From the NCBI GenBank assembly GCA_029719485.1, contig CP120722.1, forward strand, positions 1,860,001 to 1,924,000: a DNA stretch of 64,000 bases. Reading direction: 5' to 3'. A program made the position numbers and the translations under genes. The stretch is from Kiritimatiellota bacterium B12222. Lineage in GTDB: Bacteria; Verrucomicrobiota; Kiritimatiellia; SS1-B-03-39; UBA6053. Below the pieces are notes generated by a model. The model worked only from the letters and a program-made list of their open reading frames with translations, was not told the DNA's origin and made no database searches. This document shows positions 17,051-25,456 of this stretch, piece by piece; positions within the stretch are counted from its first letter, which is position 1, and each line of letters starts with the position of its first letter.

Positions 17051-18421
17051 ATGGCAAGATTATTTGGAACAGACGGAGTACGGGGAATTGCCAATGTGGG
17101 CAGTATGACGGCAGAGAATGTGTTGGAAATCGGTCGTGCGACGGCACAGGTTTGTCTGAGTCAGCAACATGTTTCCAAAACGGCTCGTCGTCGGATTGTC
17201 ATTGGAAAAGATACCCGGGCCAGCGGATATATGCTGGAAAATGCACTTTCGGCGGGAATTTGTTCCATGGGGGTGGATGTGTTGTTGCTGGGTCCACTGC
17301 CTACGCCGGGTATTGCCTTCACCACGATGAGCATGCGGGCCGATGCGGGTTTGGTCTTATCGGCATCCCACAATCCTTACGAAGACAATGGGATCAAAAT
17401 TTTTGGGGGTGACGGGTTTAAAATCCCAGATGAAATGGAAAATGAAATTCAGGCCTTAATCGAATCGGGCAAAGTAAAAGAGGCGCGTCCCACCTCCAAT
17501 GAAGTTGGACGGGCTAAACGGATTGATGATGCGATTGGACGCTACATTGTATTTTGTAAAAACACTTTTCCTCAGGATTTTTCCTTGGAAGGGCTGCGCA
17601 TTGTGTTGGACTGTGCCAATGGTGCCACCTACAAAGTGGCTCCGATTATTTTTGAAGAATTGGGGGCGGAAGTGTTTGCGATTCATCATCAACCCAATGG
17701 CATCAACATCAATGACAATTGTGGATCCCAACACACCGATGATTTGATTGAAAAAGTGAAAGAAACCCGTGCGGATATTGGCTTGGCGTTTGATGGGGAT
17801 GGGGATCGTTTGATTGCGGTGGACGAAAGGGGTAATGAGCTGACTGGAGATCATATTATTGCCATTATTGCCCAGCATATGCAGGAAGAAGGGCGTTTGA
17901 AAAACAATCGGGTGATCACCACGGTCATGAGCAATTTTGGCTTTGTGAAAGCCATGGAGAAATTGGGTATTGAGCAAGGTCAATCCGACGTTGGGGATCG
18001 TTATGTCCTTAAAAAAATGTTGGAAACGGATTCGATCTTGGGGGGAGAAGCCAGCGGACATTTGATTTGTCGAGATTTTCATACCACTGGAGATGGTATT
18101 ATTGCCGCGTTGCAATTGTTACGGGCCATGCAGGGTAAAAAGAAAAAACTTTCATCCTTATCGCAAGTGATGACCTTGTTTCCACAGAAATTGATCAACG
18201 TGAATGTAACGGACAAGCCACCTTTGGAAGAGGTGAAGTCGATTCAGCAGGCGATCGATACCGCAACCGGAACCCTCAAAGATCAAGGGCGGGTGTTGGT
18301 GCGTTACAGTGGTACCCAGTCCATGTGTCGGGTCATGGTGGAAGGGCCCACGGTGGCGATGACCAATTCTTTGGCCTCTGATATTGCACAGGTTGTATCT
18401 AAATCATTGGGCGGCATTTGA
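17051..18421 (+). CDS. glmM: Phosphoglucosamine mutase
   Basis: Converts glucosamine-6-phosphate to glucosamine-1-phosphate for UDP-GlcNAc, peptidoglycan and LPS synthesis. It has 456 residues, starting at an ATG with an AAGGAG ribosome-binding site 7 bases upstream; a longer open frame upstream overlaps the previous gene and is not used. Diagnostic features: MARLFGTDGVRG at the N terminus, the phosphoserine loop LSASHNPYEDNGIK, the metal loop FDGDGDR, and the C-terminal phosphate-binding RYSGTQ (RYSGTE/Q in the family). It is embedded in a compact run of genes, and its TGA overlaps the TTG start of the next gene. Confidence 0.95.
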   Translation: MARLFGTDGVRGIANVGSMTAENVLEIGRATAQVCLSQQHVSKTARRRIVIGKDTRASGYMLENALSAGICSMGVDVLLLGPLPTPGIAFTTMSMRADAGLVLSASHNPYEDNGIKIFGGDGFKIPDEMENEIQALIESGKVKEARPTSNEVGRAKRIDDAIGRYIVFCKNTFPQDFSLEGLRIVLDCANGATYKVAPIIFEELGAEVFAIHHQPNGININDNCGSQHTDDLIEKVKETRADIGLAFDGDGDRLIAVDERGNELTGDHIIAIIAQHMQEEGRLKNNRVITTVMSNFGFVKAMEKLGIEQGQSDVGDRYVLKKMLETDSILGGEASGHLICRDFHTTGDGIIAALQLLRAMQGKKKKLSSLSQVMTLFPQKLINVNVTDKPPLEEVKSIQQAIDTATGTLKDQGRVLVRYSGTQSMCRVMVEGPTVAMTNSLASDIAQVVSKSLGGI

Positions 18422-19863
18422 AAAAGACGACTCTCATTTCAGGATATGTATGGCTGCTGGCGTGGATGCTGGGCGGGCTCCAGGCGGATGAGGTCATAGA
18501 GCTGGACTGGGGGCCTTTTGCTTCAGAATGGCATGATGTTTCGGGGAATCAACGCCAACGGTATTTGGGCCCTTTTGTTGAATATATCGAATCCCCCGAA
18601 GAAGATACGGCATTAGCGTTGCGTCCGTTGTTTCATACCTGGCTGCAGAAAGACCAAGATTTCCGGCGTACAGAAATTGTATGGCCCCTCTATGTGTACC
18701 GCATTCGAGAAAACAGTTCCTATTGGCGGTTTTTGCTGAATTTCGGGTGGAACTGGGATGTAAACGATTCAAATTCTCGCTGGCGTTTATGGTTGTTACC
18801 GTTCTATTTTCAAGGGCGTGATGTGAATGGGGAGAATTATATGGCGCTGTTTCCCCTGGGAGGCAGTATTCGGGAATTTGCCTTTTGGGATCGGATTGAT
18901 TTTGCCTTGTTCCCTTTGGCGATTCGTAGTTACAAAAAGAAAATGGTCACCAATACGCTTTTATGGCCCATTTTCTCCAAAACCACGGGGCCGGGATCGA
19001 AACGCATGCGGGTGTTTCCTTTTTATGGCTTTACGGAATATGAAAACGTGGGACGCAAAACGTTCATTTTATGGCCATTTTATACCCAAGTGAATTATAT
19101 GATTCCGCAATCGTTGGGCAAGGGGTGGATTTTATTTCCGCTGTTTGGACACATGAAATTGTCGGATCAGGAAACTTGGTGGTTCATTCCTCCCTTGTTT
19201 CGATATTCGGTGGGGGAAGAGCAAAATCGAATTTATGGCCCTTGGCCTTTGTTCCAAAAAGAAAGTGGGGTGGTGGATAAATTTTACCTGTTCCCTTTGT
19301 ATGGTCGTAAAGAAAGTGCCGGATACAAACAGCAATTTTTCCTGTGGCCGTTGGGGCATTACGAATCGGCGGAACGGGATACGGGCACTCGAAAGAAGTT
19401 CTACTTCTTTCCCTTTGTTCAGTATTACTATGCCAACCCTTCCGAATGGGTGTCGCCTACGCCCGACGGAGAAACGACTTATTTAAAAATATGGCCGTTG
19501 TTTTCGAATGCGACTAAACACAGTGGCGACAGTCATCGCTTTGCGTTTTTTGACTTCAACCCCATGAAGGGCGGACCGATTGAACGCAACTATGCCGCTT
19601 TTTGGCAGGTCTATGTGTATGCGCGGGTAGATGATCGGGTGGATAAAGAAGTCTTATGGGGCTTTTATCGATCGGCAAAACGAGGTGATGATTATCAATA
19701 CCGAAGCCTTTTTCCCTTTTTTAACTACAAACGAGATCGTAATGAGGACGAGAAGCATTTCCAATTATTCAAGGGATTGATTGGTCGTCAGCGGGTGGGA
19801 GAGAAAAAACGCTGGCAATTCCTGTACCTTTTTCATTTTGGCGATAAGGATTTGGCACAATGA
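18418..19863 (+). CDS. Secreted aromatic-proline repeat protein in Mla-like operon
   Basis: A 481-residue protein with a signal peptide (hydrophobic VWLLAWMLGGLQA then D) and no further membrane helix. The mature part is built from at least fourteen short repeats with the pattern [LFIW]-[FW]-P-[LFI]-[FY], such as WPLYVY, LFPLGG, LWPIFS, VFPFYGF, LWPFYT, LFPLFG, PWPLFQ, LFPLYG and IWPLFS, spaced some 25-40 residues. Aromatic residues alternate with charged ones, suggesting beta strands, perhaps an outer-membrane or lipid-contacting barrel. The TTG start overlaps the glmM stop, and its own TGA overlaps the ATG of the MlaE-like gene, so it is translationally coupled to a lipid transporter. I do not recognise a named family. 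Confidence 0.8.
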   Translation: MKKTTLISGYVWLLAWMLGGLQADEVIELDWGPFASEWHDVSGNQRQRYLGPFVEYIESPEEDTALALRPLFHTWLQKDQDFRRTEIVWPLYVYRIRENSSYWRFLLNFGWNWDVNDSNSRWRLWLLPFYFQGRDVNGENYMALFPLGGSIREFAFWDRIDFALFPLAIRSYKKKMVTNTLLWPIFSKTTGPGSKRMRVFPFYGFTEYENVGRKTFILWPFYTQVNYMIPQSLGKGWILFPLFGHMKLSDQETWWFIPPLFRYSVGEEQNRIYGPWPLFQKESGVVDKFYLFPLYGRKESAGYKQQFFLWPLGHYESAERDTGTRKKFYFFPFVQYYYANPSEWVSPTPDGETTYLKIWPLFSNATKHSGDSHRFAFFDFNPMKGGPIERNYAAFWQVYVYARVDDRVDKEVLWGFYRSAKRGDDYQYRSLFPFFNYKRDRNEDEKHFQLFKGLIGRQRVGEKKRWQFLYLFHFGDKDLAQ

Positions 19864-20672
19864 TAAACCAGAACACTTACGAATGCCCGGAATGTTGCAG
19901 TATGTTTGCCCGATGGGGACATAGTGGACTGGCGTTTTGTCAGTTGGTGGGGCAGGCTGTTATTTTGAATATGCGGGCATTGATGATGTTTCCGCAGATG
20001 TTCAGAAAGCAATCGCGTCCTGAAGTGGCCTATCAACTCTTTTTTACGGGGATCCGTAGTTTGCCCGTGTTGTCGGTCGTGGCTTTGTTCAATGGGATGA
20101 TTTTTGCGATTCAAACAGGAATAGAACTGCAGAAATATGGACAGGAAGTGAATGTTGGTGGTGCCGTAACCGTGGTGATGCTCCGGGAAATGGGACCTTT
20201 TATGACTGCGCTGATTATTGCAGCATCGGTGGGGGCCAGTATTGGCGCTCAATTGGGCACCATGACGGTGAGCGAAGAAATTTCGGCGTTGGAAATTATG
20301 TCCATCGATCCTGTACGCTTTTTAGTGATGCCTCGTTTGGTAGGACTGATGGTGATGATGCCCTTATTGACCATTTACAGCAATATCTTGTCGATTGCCG
20401 GGGGCGCGATTATTGCCATCACGCAACTGGGGGTTGAGCTGCAGGCTTACTTGGATAATGTGGTGATTTATGCGGGGAATAAAGATTTGTATACTGGCTT
20501 ATTCAAAGCCACCGTATTTGGGTTCATTATCAATATGGTTGCCTGTCATCAGGGACTGACTACGAAAGGTGGTGCGGTAGGCGTAGGTAAAGCGACGCGA
20601 TCCACCGTGGTGGTTTCTTTCCTCGTGATTTTGGTTACTGGTTTCATTATTACCAAAATATTTTACGGATGA
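19860..20672 (+). CDS. mlaE: MlaE/YrbE-family ABC transporter permease
   Basis: The inner-membrane permease of an MCE/Mla phospholipid transporter. It has 270 residues and about five to six membrane segments, with the family core LREMGPFMTALIIAASVGASIG followed by EEISALEIMSIDPVRFLVMPR. The N terminus has an unusual CPECC cluster (residues 9-13) not typical of MlaE; it could bind metal or be fortuitous. ATGA overlaps connect it to both neighbours. It should work with the ATPase and MCE protein encoded immediately downstream to move lipids between inner and outer membranes. Confidence 0.92.
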   Translation: MINQNTYECPECCSMFARWGHSGLAFCQLVGQAVILNMRALMMFPQMFRKQSRPEVAYQLFFTGIRSLPVLSVVALFNGMIFAIQTGIELQKYGQEVNVGGAVTVVMLREMGPFMTALIIAASVGASIGAQLGTMTVSEEISALEIMSIDPVRFLVMPRLVGLMVMMPLLTIYSNILSIAGGAIIAITQLGVELQAYLDNVVIYAGNKDLYTGLFKATVFGFIINMVACHQGLTTKGGAVGVGKATRSTVVVSFLVILVTGFIITKIFYG

Positions 20673-21439
20673 TAAATTTTAAGAATGTTGTAAAAGAGTT
20701 TTCCGGGAAGCCTGTGCTTCGCGGCATGAACTTGAATGTGGCGAAAGGGGAGACCATTTCGTTGGTGGGAACCTCGGGTGCTGGGAAAAGTGTGACCTTG
20801 AAGCACATGGTGCGTTTGTTGGAAGCCACTTCGGGTGAAATCTTGATTGATGGCGAAAATATACTCGATAAAGACGGTCCGGAACTTGCGCGGATGCGGG
20901 AGAAGTTTGGTTATTTATTCCAAGGCGCTGCACTGTTGCAATGGATGTCGGTATTTGAAAACGTGGCCTTGCCCTTACGGGAAAACACCAAACTTTCAGA
21001 TAAAGAAATTGAGGAGAAGGTGGTCAGTGTGCTTGAAAAAGTAGATTTGTTGGCTGCGGCTGAAAAACTACCGGCGAATATTTCGGGGGGCATGCAAAAG
21101 CGGGCAGGGTTGGCCCGGGCAGTTGTCACCGAACCTCTGATTTTATTGTATGATGAACCCACTTCTGGTTTGGATCCGGTGACTTCGCGGACCATTGACC
21201 AATTGATTCACGATCTGCAGCGGGATTTGGGGGTGACGTCTGTCGTGGTAACGCATGATATGATTTCAGCGCTGACCATTTCAGATCGAATTGCCATGTT
21301 GCACCAAGGGCGGGTTTCTGAAGTAAGTACGCCGAAAGATTTCCTAAAGTCTGAGAATGAAGTGGTGCGTAACTTCCTTGATTCACAGTGTATAAGTTCT
21401 AAGTTTTTTGAAGAATTTCCAGAAAGGACCCTCTCATGA
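20669..21439 (+). CDS. mlaF: MlaF-like ABC transporter ATPase
   Basis: The cytoplasmic ATPase of the MCE lipid transporter, 256 residues. Walker A is GTSGAGKSV (residues 33-41), the Q-loop lies in GYLFQGAALLQWMSVFENV, the signature is NISGGMQKRAGLARA, Walker B is LILLYDEPTSGLDP, and the H-loop is VVTHD. The 'SGGMQKR' signature and the FQGAAL segment are specific to MlaF/MkL rather than general ABC importers. Overlaps of 4 bases on both sides show tight coupling. Confidence 0.95.
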   Translation: MINFKNVVKEFSGKPVLRGMNLNVAKGETISLVGTSGAGKSVTLKHMVRLLEATSGEILIDGENILDKDGPELARMREKFGYLFQGAALLQWMSVFENVALPLRENTKLSDKEIEEKVVSVLEKVDLLAAAEKLPANISGGMQKRAGLARAVVTEPLILLYDEPTSGLDPVTSRTIDQLIHDLQRDLGVTSVVVTHDMISALTISDRIAMLHQGRVSEVSTPKDFLKSENEVVRNFLDSQCISSKFFEEFPERTLS

Positions 21440-22512
21440 GTAGCAAAGCAAAAAAAAGAAACGATGTGACTACAGAAATTGTAGTGGGTGCATTTATGTT
21501 CATTATTCTGGTGGTACTGCTGACAGTTTCCATTGTGATCAGCCAGAATAAGTTCTTTGAAAAGAGTTATCACCTGTCTGCCATGTTCCAAAATATTGGG
21601 GGCCTCAAAGAAGGCGAGCCTATTTTCTTACGTGGAGTGAAAGTGGGATACGTGGAAAACATCCGGATTCCTGAAGAGGGGACTGGGGTGAATGTGCGGA
21701 TGAAATTTACACGGAAAATTACACTTTATTCCGATTATGAAATTTATGTGGAAGCTTCCTCGATGTTAGGTGGGATGCGTTTGGTGGTGGACGAAGGATC
21801 TCCACAGTTTGATGTGCTTACGGAAGAAGAAATGGACGCGTTAGTGGGGGAACCCGCAAAAGATGTCTTACGGGAGGCTGCAAAAGTCGTCGAAATGATT
21901 CGATCCTCTTTGGTGGATGATGGCACCCTGGACAGCATCAATGTCATGGTCGAAAACTTGGCGGATATTACTGGGAAAATCAGTAATGGCGAAGGGACGG
22001 TCGGTCGTTTGGTTCAGGATGATGCGCTCTACGAAGAAACCATGGGCCTGATGGGCCAGCTCGGAGATGCGGCGGAGGATATTCAAAAGGTGGCGAAAGA
22101 CGCGAAAGTAATTAGTACCCGTTTGGTTGAAGGCAAAGGGTCGATGGGCAAATTTTTGTCTGAAGATGAAGCCGCTTATAATGATTTGGCCAAAATTTTA
22201 AAAGAGATGAGTGCGGCGTCTGAAGACGTTCGCATTGTCATGGATCGGGTACAGAAAGGCCAAGGAGTGATTGGTAAATTGCTGAGTGAAGATGATCAGC
22301 TCTACAATGACTTGAGGGATACGGTGGCTTCGTTGAAAGAAGTTTCGAATGCTCTGGCCAAAGAGTCGGGTACCATGGGGCTGTTGATTAACGATGATGC
22401 CTTGTACTTGAAAGTAACGGCCTTGGTGGATGAAGCGCGGGCCACCGTGGATGACTTCCGTGAAACCTCACCCATTACGACCTTTAGTTCGATCTTTTTT
22501 GGTGCGTTTTAA
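21436..22512 (+). CDS. mlaD: MCE-domain substrate-binding protein, MlaD-like
   Basis: Periplasmic lipid-binding component anchored by one N-terminal helix (residues about 14-38). The MCE domain covers residues about 45-125 and includes FQNIGGLKEGEPIFLRGVKVGYV, the classic MCE start. The C-terminal part (150-340) is helical with a repeated module, NMxG...GTVGRLxxDDxLYxx, seen at least three times (GEGTVGRLVQDDALYE, KGSMGKFLSEDEAAYN, QGVIGKLLSEDDQLYN), a tail common in MCE proteins of the Ttg2C/Mkl type. It is last gene of the glmM-mla run. Confidence 0.93.
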   Translation: MSSKAKKRNDVTTEIVVGAFMFIILVVLLTVSIVISQNKFFEKSYHLSAMFQNIGGLKEGEPIFLRGVKVGYVENIRIPEEGTGVNVRMKFTRKITLYSDYEIYVEASSMLGGMRLVVDEGSPQFDVLTEEEMDALVGEPAKDVLREAAKVVEMIRSSLVDDGTLDSINVMVENLADITGKISNGEGTVGRLVQDDALYEETMGLMGQLGDAAEDIQKVAKDAKVISTRLVEGKGSMGKFLSEDEAAYNDLAKILKEMSAASEDVRIVMDRVQKGQGVIGKLLSEDDQLYNDLRDTVASLKEVSNALAKESGTMGLLINDDALYLKVTALVDEARATVDDFRETSPITTFSSIFFGAF

Positions 22513-22557
22513 GCACTGCGATTTTGTTGCGGGTTGAAACCTTGGGTGCCGCAGTGC
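22513..22557. terminator. Hairpin after the mla-like operon
   Basis: GCACTGCG (22513-22520) pairs perfectly with CGCAGTGC (22550-22557) in the convergent gap before the GH1 gene. No T-run is present, so it may be a factor-dependent or RNA-end-protecting hairpin rather than a standard terminator. Confidence 0.4.
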
Positions 22558-22578
22558 AGGCGAGCTCTTGAGGTGATC

Positions 22579-23871
22579 TCAAAGGACCGGATTTAAATCC
22601 CGCCCGTTTTCTCGGATGATTTTACTGTAGATGCTGGCGCTTTTACGAGGCTTTCGGGTCAGGTTAGGATCCTCGGGATCAACGGCTACCAGACCGAAGG
22701 CCATGTCGAAGCCTTCGTTCCATTCAAAGTTATCGATGAAGGACCAGTGGTAGTATCCTTGCACGGGAATGCCGTCTTCCAGACAGAGGGAAATCTGTTT
22801 CAGATGGCTGGTGATGTAGTGCGCTCGTTTTTCATCATTGCGGTCAGCGATTCCGTTTTCGGTAATGACGATGGGTTTGGCAAATTGATGCCAAACCTTG
22901 GAAATGGTGGTGCGAATTCCTTTGGGCCAAATTTGCCATCCAAAATCATTTTTCTCGATACCTTCCGGGGTCGCATTTTGATCAATAAACAAGCTGCGCG
23001 CATGTTTGAATGAAAAGCGTAGGGTCATGCGAAAGTAATAATTGATGCCGCAGAAATCGACGGAATCCTTCAGGCCTGCGATCTCTCCACGTCCAAAGAG
23101 TGGATGAATTTTGCCTGTTTTGACTGAGTCATCCCAGGCCTGATAAATGAAACGTTTTGCGAGTCCCGCAATGAAGCGTTCGTAGGCCCCTGCCAGTCCT
23201 GTTGATCCCCACGCTTGTAGATCGGGATAGGCCATCGCCACGCCCACCATGGCTTGGGGATCTTGTTGATGAATCAATTGGTAGGCCCCAGCGTGGGCCT
23301 GTAACATATTGCGGACCACTTTCCTGAATTCAAAATAATTGTGACGGCCGGGTGGAAAGTCCGCGGACAGATATCCTGCTAGAGCGGGGACCATGGGTTC
23401 GTTAAGGGTCACCCATTGAAAAGGATAGGCCGCAAACTGTTCAACCGCAAAGCGTACATATTCGAGAAACCACGCGACCATATTGGGGTTTCGCCAGTCA
23501 CCTTTTTCTGCGGCCCATTGTGGAACCACCCAGTGGTGGAGGGTCAGGCAAATTTTAATGCCGTGTTTGTTCAAGGAGTCGAAGATTTCCAGGTAACGGG
23601 CTACCGCTTCCATATCAAATTCGCCTTGCCGAGGTTCGATACGGGCCCATTCGATACCCACCCGAAAGGCTTGCAGTCCCATTTCGGCCATGAGGGCATG
23701 ATCTTCCTCAAAACGGTTCCAGTAATCGACGGCCCTGCCGGAATGCGGTTGGGTCTCCGTTTTCAGTTCCCAATGCCACCAATTGGAGTGTTGGTTTTGT
23801 CCTTCAACCTGATGGCCCGAGGTTGCGCTGCCCCAAATGAAGTCATCAGGAAATGAACCGAGCGTCTTCAT
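22579..23871 (-). CDS. Glycoside hydrolase family 1 beta-glycosidase
   Basis: A 430-residue GH1 enzyme hydrolysing beta-glucosides, beta-galactosides or related sugars. The N terminus FPDDFIWGSATSGHQVEG is typical. The acid/base is Glu158 in VTLNEP, and the nucleophile is Glu338 in VITENG. There is no signal peptide, so it is cytoplasmic. The start ATG overlaps the stop of the GT28 gene by 4 bases. Pairing a beta-glycosidase with a glycolipid-type glycosyltransferase is notable and could mean turnover or transglycosylation of glycolipids (GH1-type galactosyltransferases exist in plants), but this is speculative. Confidence 0.92.
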   Translation of the reverse strand: MKTLGSFPDDFIWGSATSGHQVEGQNQHSNWWHWELKTETQPHSGRAVDYWNRFEEDHALMAEMGLQAFRVGIEWARIEPRQGEFDMEAVARYLEIFDSLNKHGIKICLTLHHWVVPQWAAEKGDWRNPNMVAWFLEYVRFAVEQFAAYPFQWVTLNEPMVPALAGYLSADFPPGRHNYFEFRKVVRNMLQAHAGAYQLIHQQDPQAMVGVAMAYPDLQAWGSTGLAGAYERFIAGLAKRFIYQAWDDSVKTGKIHPLFGRGEIAGLKDSVDFCGINYYFRMTLRFSFKHARSLFIDQNATPEGIEKNDFGWQIWPKGIRTTISKVWHQFAKPIVITENGIADRNDEKRAHYITSHLKQISLCLEDGIPVQGYYHWSFIDNFEWNEGFDMAFGLVAVDPEDPNLTRKPRKSASIYSKIIRENGRDLNPVL

Positions 23872-25019
23872 TTCACATGGGAGATGCGAATGACCCCTTC
23901 GTCGAGATGTTCCACCGCATGATTGACAATATCCCGCGCGGCCGAAGGATGGGAGAGGGCGAGAGCATTTTGTCTCATTTTTTCTAATTTTTCTGGATTT
24001 TTCAGCAATTCATCGATGCGGTAAGGCAGGGTGGTGATGTTATCAGGATGGAACGCCGCGCCATTTTCGAGCAGATAAATGGAGTTGAACACTTCTTGTC
24101 CGGGAATGGGATTCCAGATCAGCATGGGCAGACCGCAGGCGAGACATTCCGAGGTACTCAGTCCGCCGGGTTTGCCAATGAACAGGGATGCCATGGCCAT
24201 CCATTCGTGCATTTCTTTGGTGAAACCCAGTACGTGATAGTTAATATGTTCAACCGGGTGGGCTTCAATATGTTTCCTGATGGTCTCCTGTAGTTTTTTA
24301 TTATTCCCGCAAACGATGGCCAGATTACAAGGCTGGGTGATACCACTCAGCATCTGGGCCATATCTTCGCCGGACATGACGCCAAAAGCGCCGCCACTCA
24401 AAAGGATCAAGGGCAGTTCAGGATCCACATTGTGTTTTTTGCAGAGCTCTTGTGGATCTCCACATTTTTCAAACAAGGGGTCAATCGGAATACCCAGGGC
24501 TTCCACACGGGCGGGAGGGAAATGTAGACGGACGAGTTGTTCTTTGCTTTCGGGTTTGCCCACATAGATATTGTTTACGTAGGATTCCAGCCAAGAGGCG
24601 TGTACGTAGTAATCGGTCACGACCACATTGAGGTCGGTATGGATCATGTCTTTACGCAGCATGGTGGAAATAATATCCGAGGGCATGAAATGGGTGCAAA
24701 AACAGATGTCAGGTTTGAATCGTTGAATTTCTTTGGTCAAGGGAAGTCCGTGCATACGATGTAAGAGCATGCGACCTTTTTCTTTGGTCCAGGCCTGATC
24801 GGTCCCTTTAAAAAAGTAGTCCCATAGCGCCGGAGCTTTCTTGACGGCTTCAATGTACAGATTGGCATAGAGCTCCTGAAATACCTTATTGGTGTATTCC
24901 AATGCATCGATCAATTTTACTTCGCTGAAGCGTTCGTCCTGTTCGCAGATGGCGGCTAGTGCTTCGGCAGCCCGTCTATGACCATTTCCTGCATTTGCAT
25001 ATAAAACCATTACTTTCAT
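23868..25019 (-). CDS. GT28 glycosyltransferase, MGDG synthase / UgtP-like
   Basis: A 383-residue glycosyltransferase related to monogalactosyl- and processive diacylglycerol glucosyltransferases and MurG. The start at 25019 has an AAGGA ribosome-binding site and gives the canonical N terminus MKVMVLYANAGNGHRRAAEAL. An N-terminal lobe MGDG_synth-like region includes THFMPSDIIS. The nucleotide-sugar site is GKPGGLSTSECLACGLPML followed by WNPIPGQE. It likely adds sugar from a UDP-sugar to diacylglycerol at the membrane to make glycolipids. An open frame continues upstream to 25310, but that part overlaps the structured RNA gene and is not coding. GH1 follows with an ATGA overlap. Confidence 0.88.
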   Translation of the reverse strand: MKVMVLYANAGNGHRRAAEALAAICEQDERFSEVKLIDALEYTNKVFQELYANLYIEAVKKAPALWDYFFKGTDQAWTKEKGRMLLHRMHGLPLTKEIQRFKPDICFCTHFMPSDIISTMLRKDMIHTDLNVVVTDYYVHASWLESYVNNIYVGKPESKEQLVRLHFPPARVEALGIPIDPLFEKCGDPQELCKKHNVDPELPLILLSGGAFGVMSGEDMAQMLSGITQPCNLAIVCGNNKKLQETIRKHIEAHPVEHINYHVLGFTKEMHEWMAMASLFIGKPGGLSTSECLACGLPMLIWNPIPGQEVFNSIYLLENGAAFHPDNITTLPYRIDELLKNPEKLEKMRQNALALSHPSAARDIVNHAVEHLDEGVIRISHVK

Positions 25020-25081
25020 CGCATGAGTCCTTGGGTACCATGAGTGGGGTATCACCACGTAGGTCGTTGTATGTACTATCA

Positions 25082-25265
25082 AAAAAAAAGAACCCTGCCA
25101 TGCCGTTAAGGCTGAGTCCTTGAACCGGAGTTCAAAGGGGGGGCAAGCCGGTGGCCTCGAAGGTCCCTTCGCAAAGGGCAGAATCTTAGCTACCTGATGG
25201 CAACAGCCCCCGTATTCATAGAAAGGTCGAGGAAATCGCCAATTCACGAACACAGAAGGGTTCTC
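25082..25265 (-). ncRNA. ssrS: Candidate 6S RNA with its own promoter and terminator
   Basis: A minus-strand RNA of about 180 nt. Its ends pair: AGAACCCT (minus strand, 25264-25257) with AGGGTTCT (25096-25089), extended by CTGTG/CATGG. Next come loops containing TTCGTGAATTGGC and CAGCCTTAACGGCAT, close to the E. coli 6S sequences UUCGCAAGCG and CAGCCUGCGGCGGCAU. The 3' side of the central bubble has TTGAAC-TCCG-GTTCAA, like the E. coli UUGAACCAAGGGUUCAAGG hairpin. An apical arm is closed by GGGGGC/GCCCCC. It ends in nine T. A TTGGCA-17-TAAGTT promoter (25271-25299) would start it near 25265. 6S RNA binds RNA polymerase holoenzyme and downshifts housekeeping transcription. The identification rests on comparison from memory and by-eye folding. 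Confidence 0.7.
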
Positions 25266-25270
25266 GAATG

Positions 25271-25299
25271 AACTTAATTCAATAAGTTGTATTTGCCAA
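25271..25299 (-). promoter_or_regulatory. Promoter of the candidate 6S RNA
   Basis: On the minus strand TTGGCA (25294-25299) and TAAGTT (25271-25276) are spaced 17 bases, placing the start at about 25265, exactly where the paired 5' end of the RNA begins. Confidence 0.55.
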
Positions 25300-25389
25300 T
25301 GACTTTTCAAAATTTGTTGAATGAAATATCACCTGCGGCTTTTGGGGGGATGTGACTGGAGTGAGTAGTCAATTTTAGGTGACGAGCTG

Positions 25390-25402
25390 TTGACTTAGTC
25401 AG
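25390..25402. promoter_or_regulatory. Regulon palindrome, copy A (beta-helix gene)
   Basis: TTGAC-TTA-GTCAG, 55 bases before the ATG at 25457. Its TTGACT can act as -35 with CATAAA 17 bases downstream (25413-25418), so a bound protein would cover the promoter. It matches five other copies in the next 11.6 kb. Confidence 0.65.
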
Positions 25403-25456
25403 GGGGAATTGACATAAAGATTCTCTGAAAATTTTTTGTCGTAGAGGAATTCTTTT

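Noticed and set aside
25090..25215. Plus-strand resemblance to c-di-GMP (GEMM) or TPP riboswitch pieces
   Set aside because: Only short matches (GCAAAG, CTGAG); pairing is better on the minus strand, where wobble replaces mismatch, and the T-run is on that strand.
25020..25310. Upstream extension of the GT28 glycosyltransferase reading frame
   Set aside because: The extension runs through a structured RNA with its own promoter and T9 terminator, and a better start with ribosome-binding site lies at 25019.
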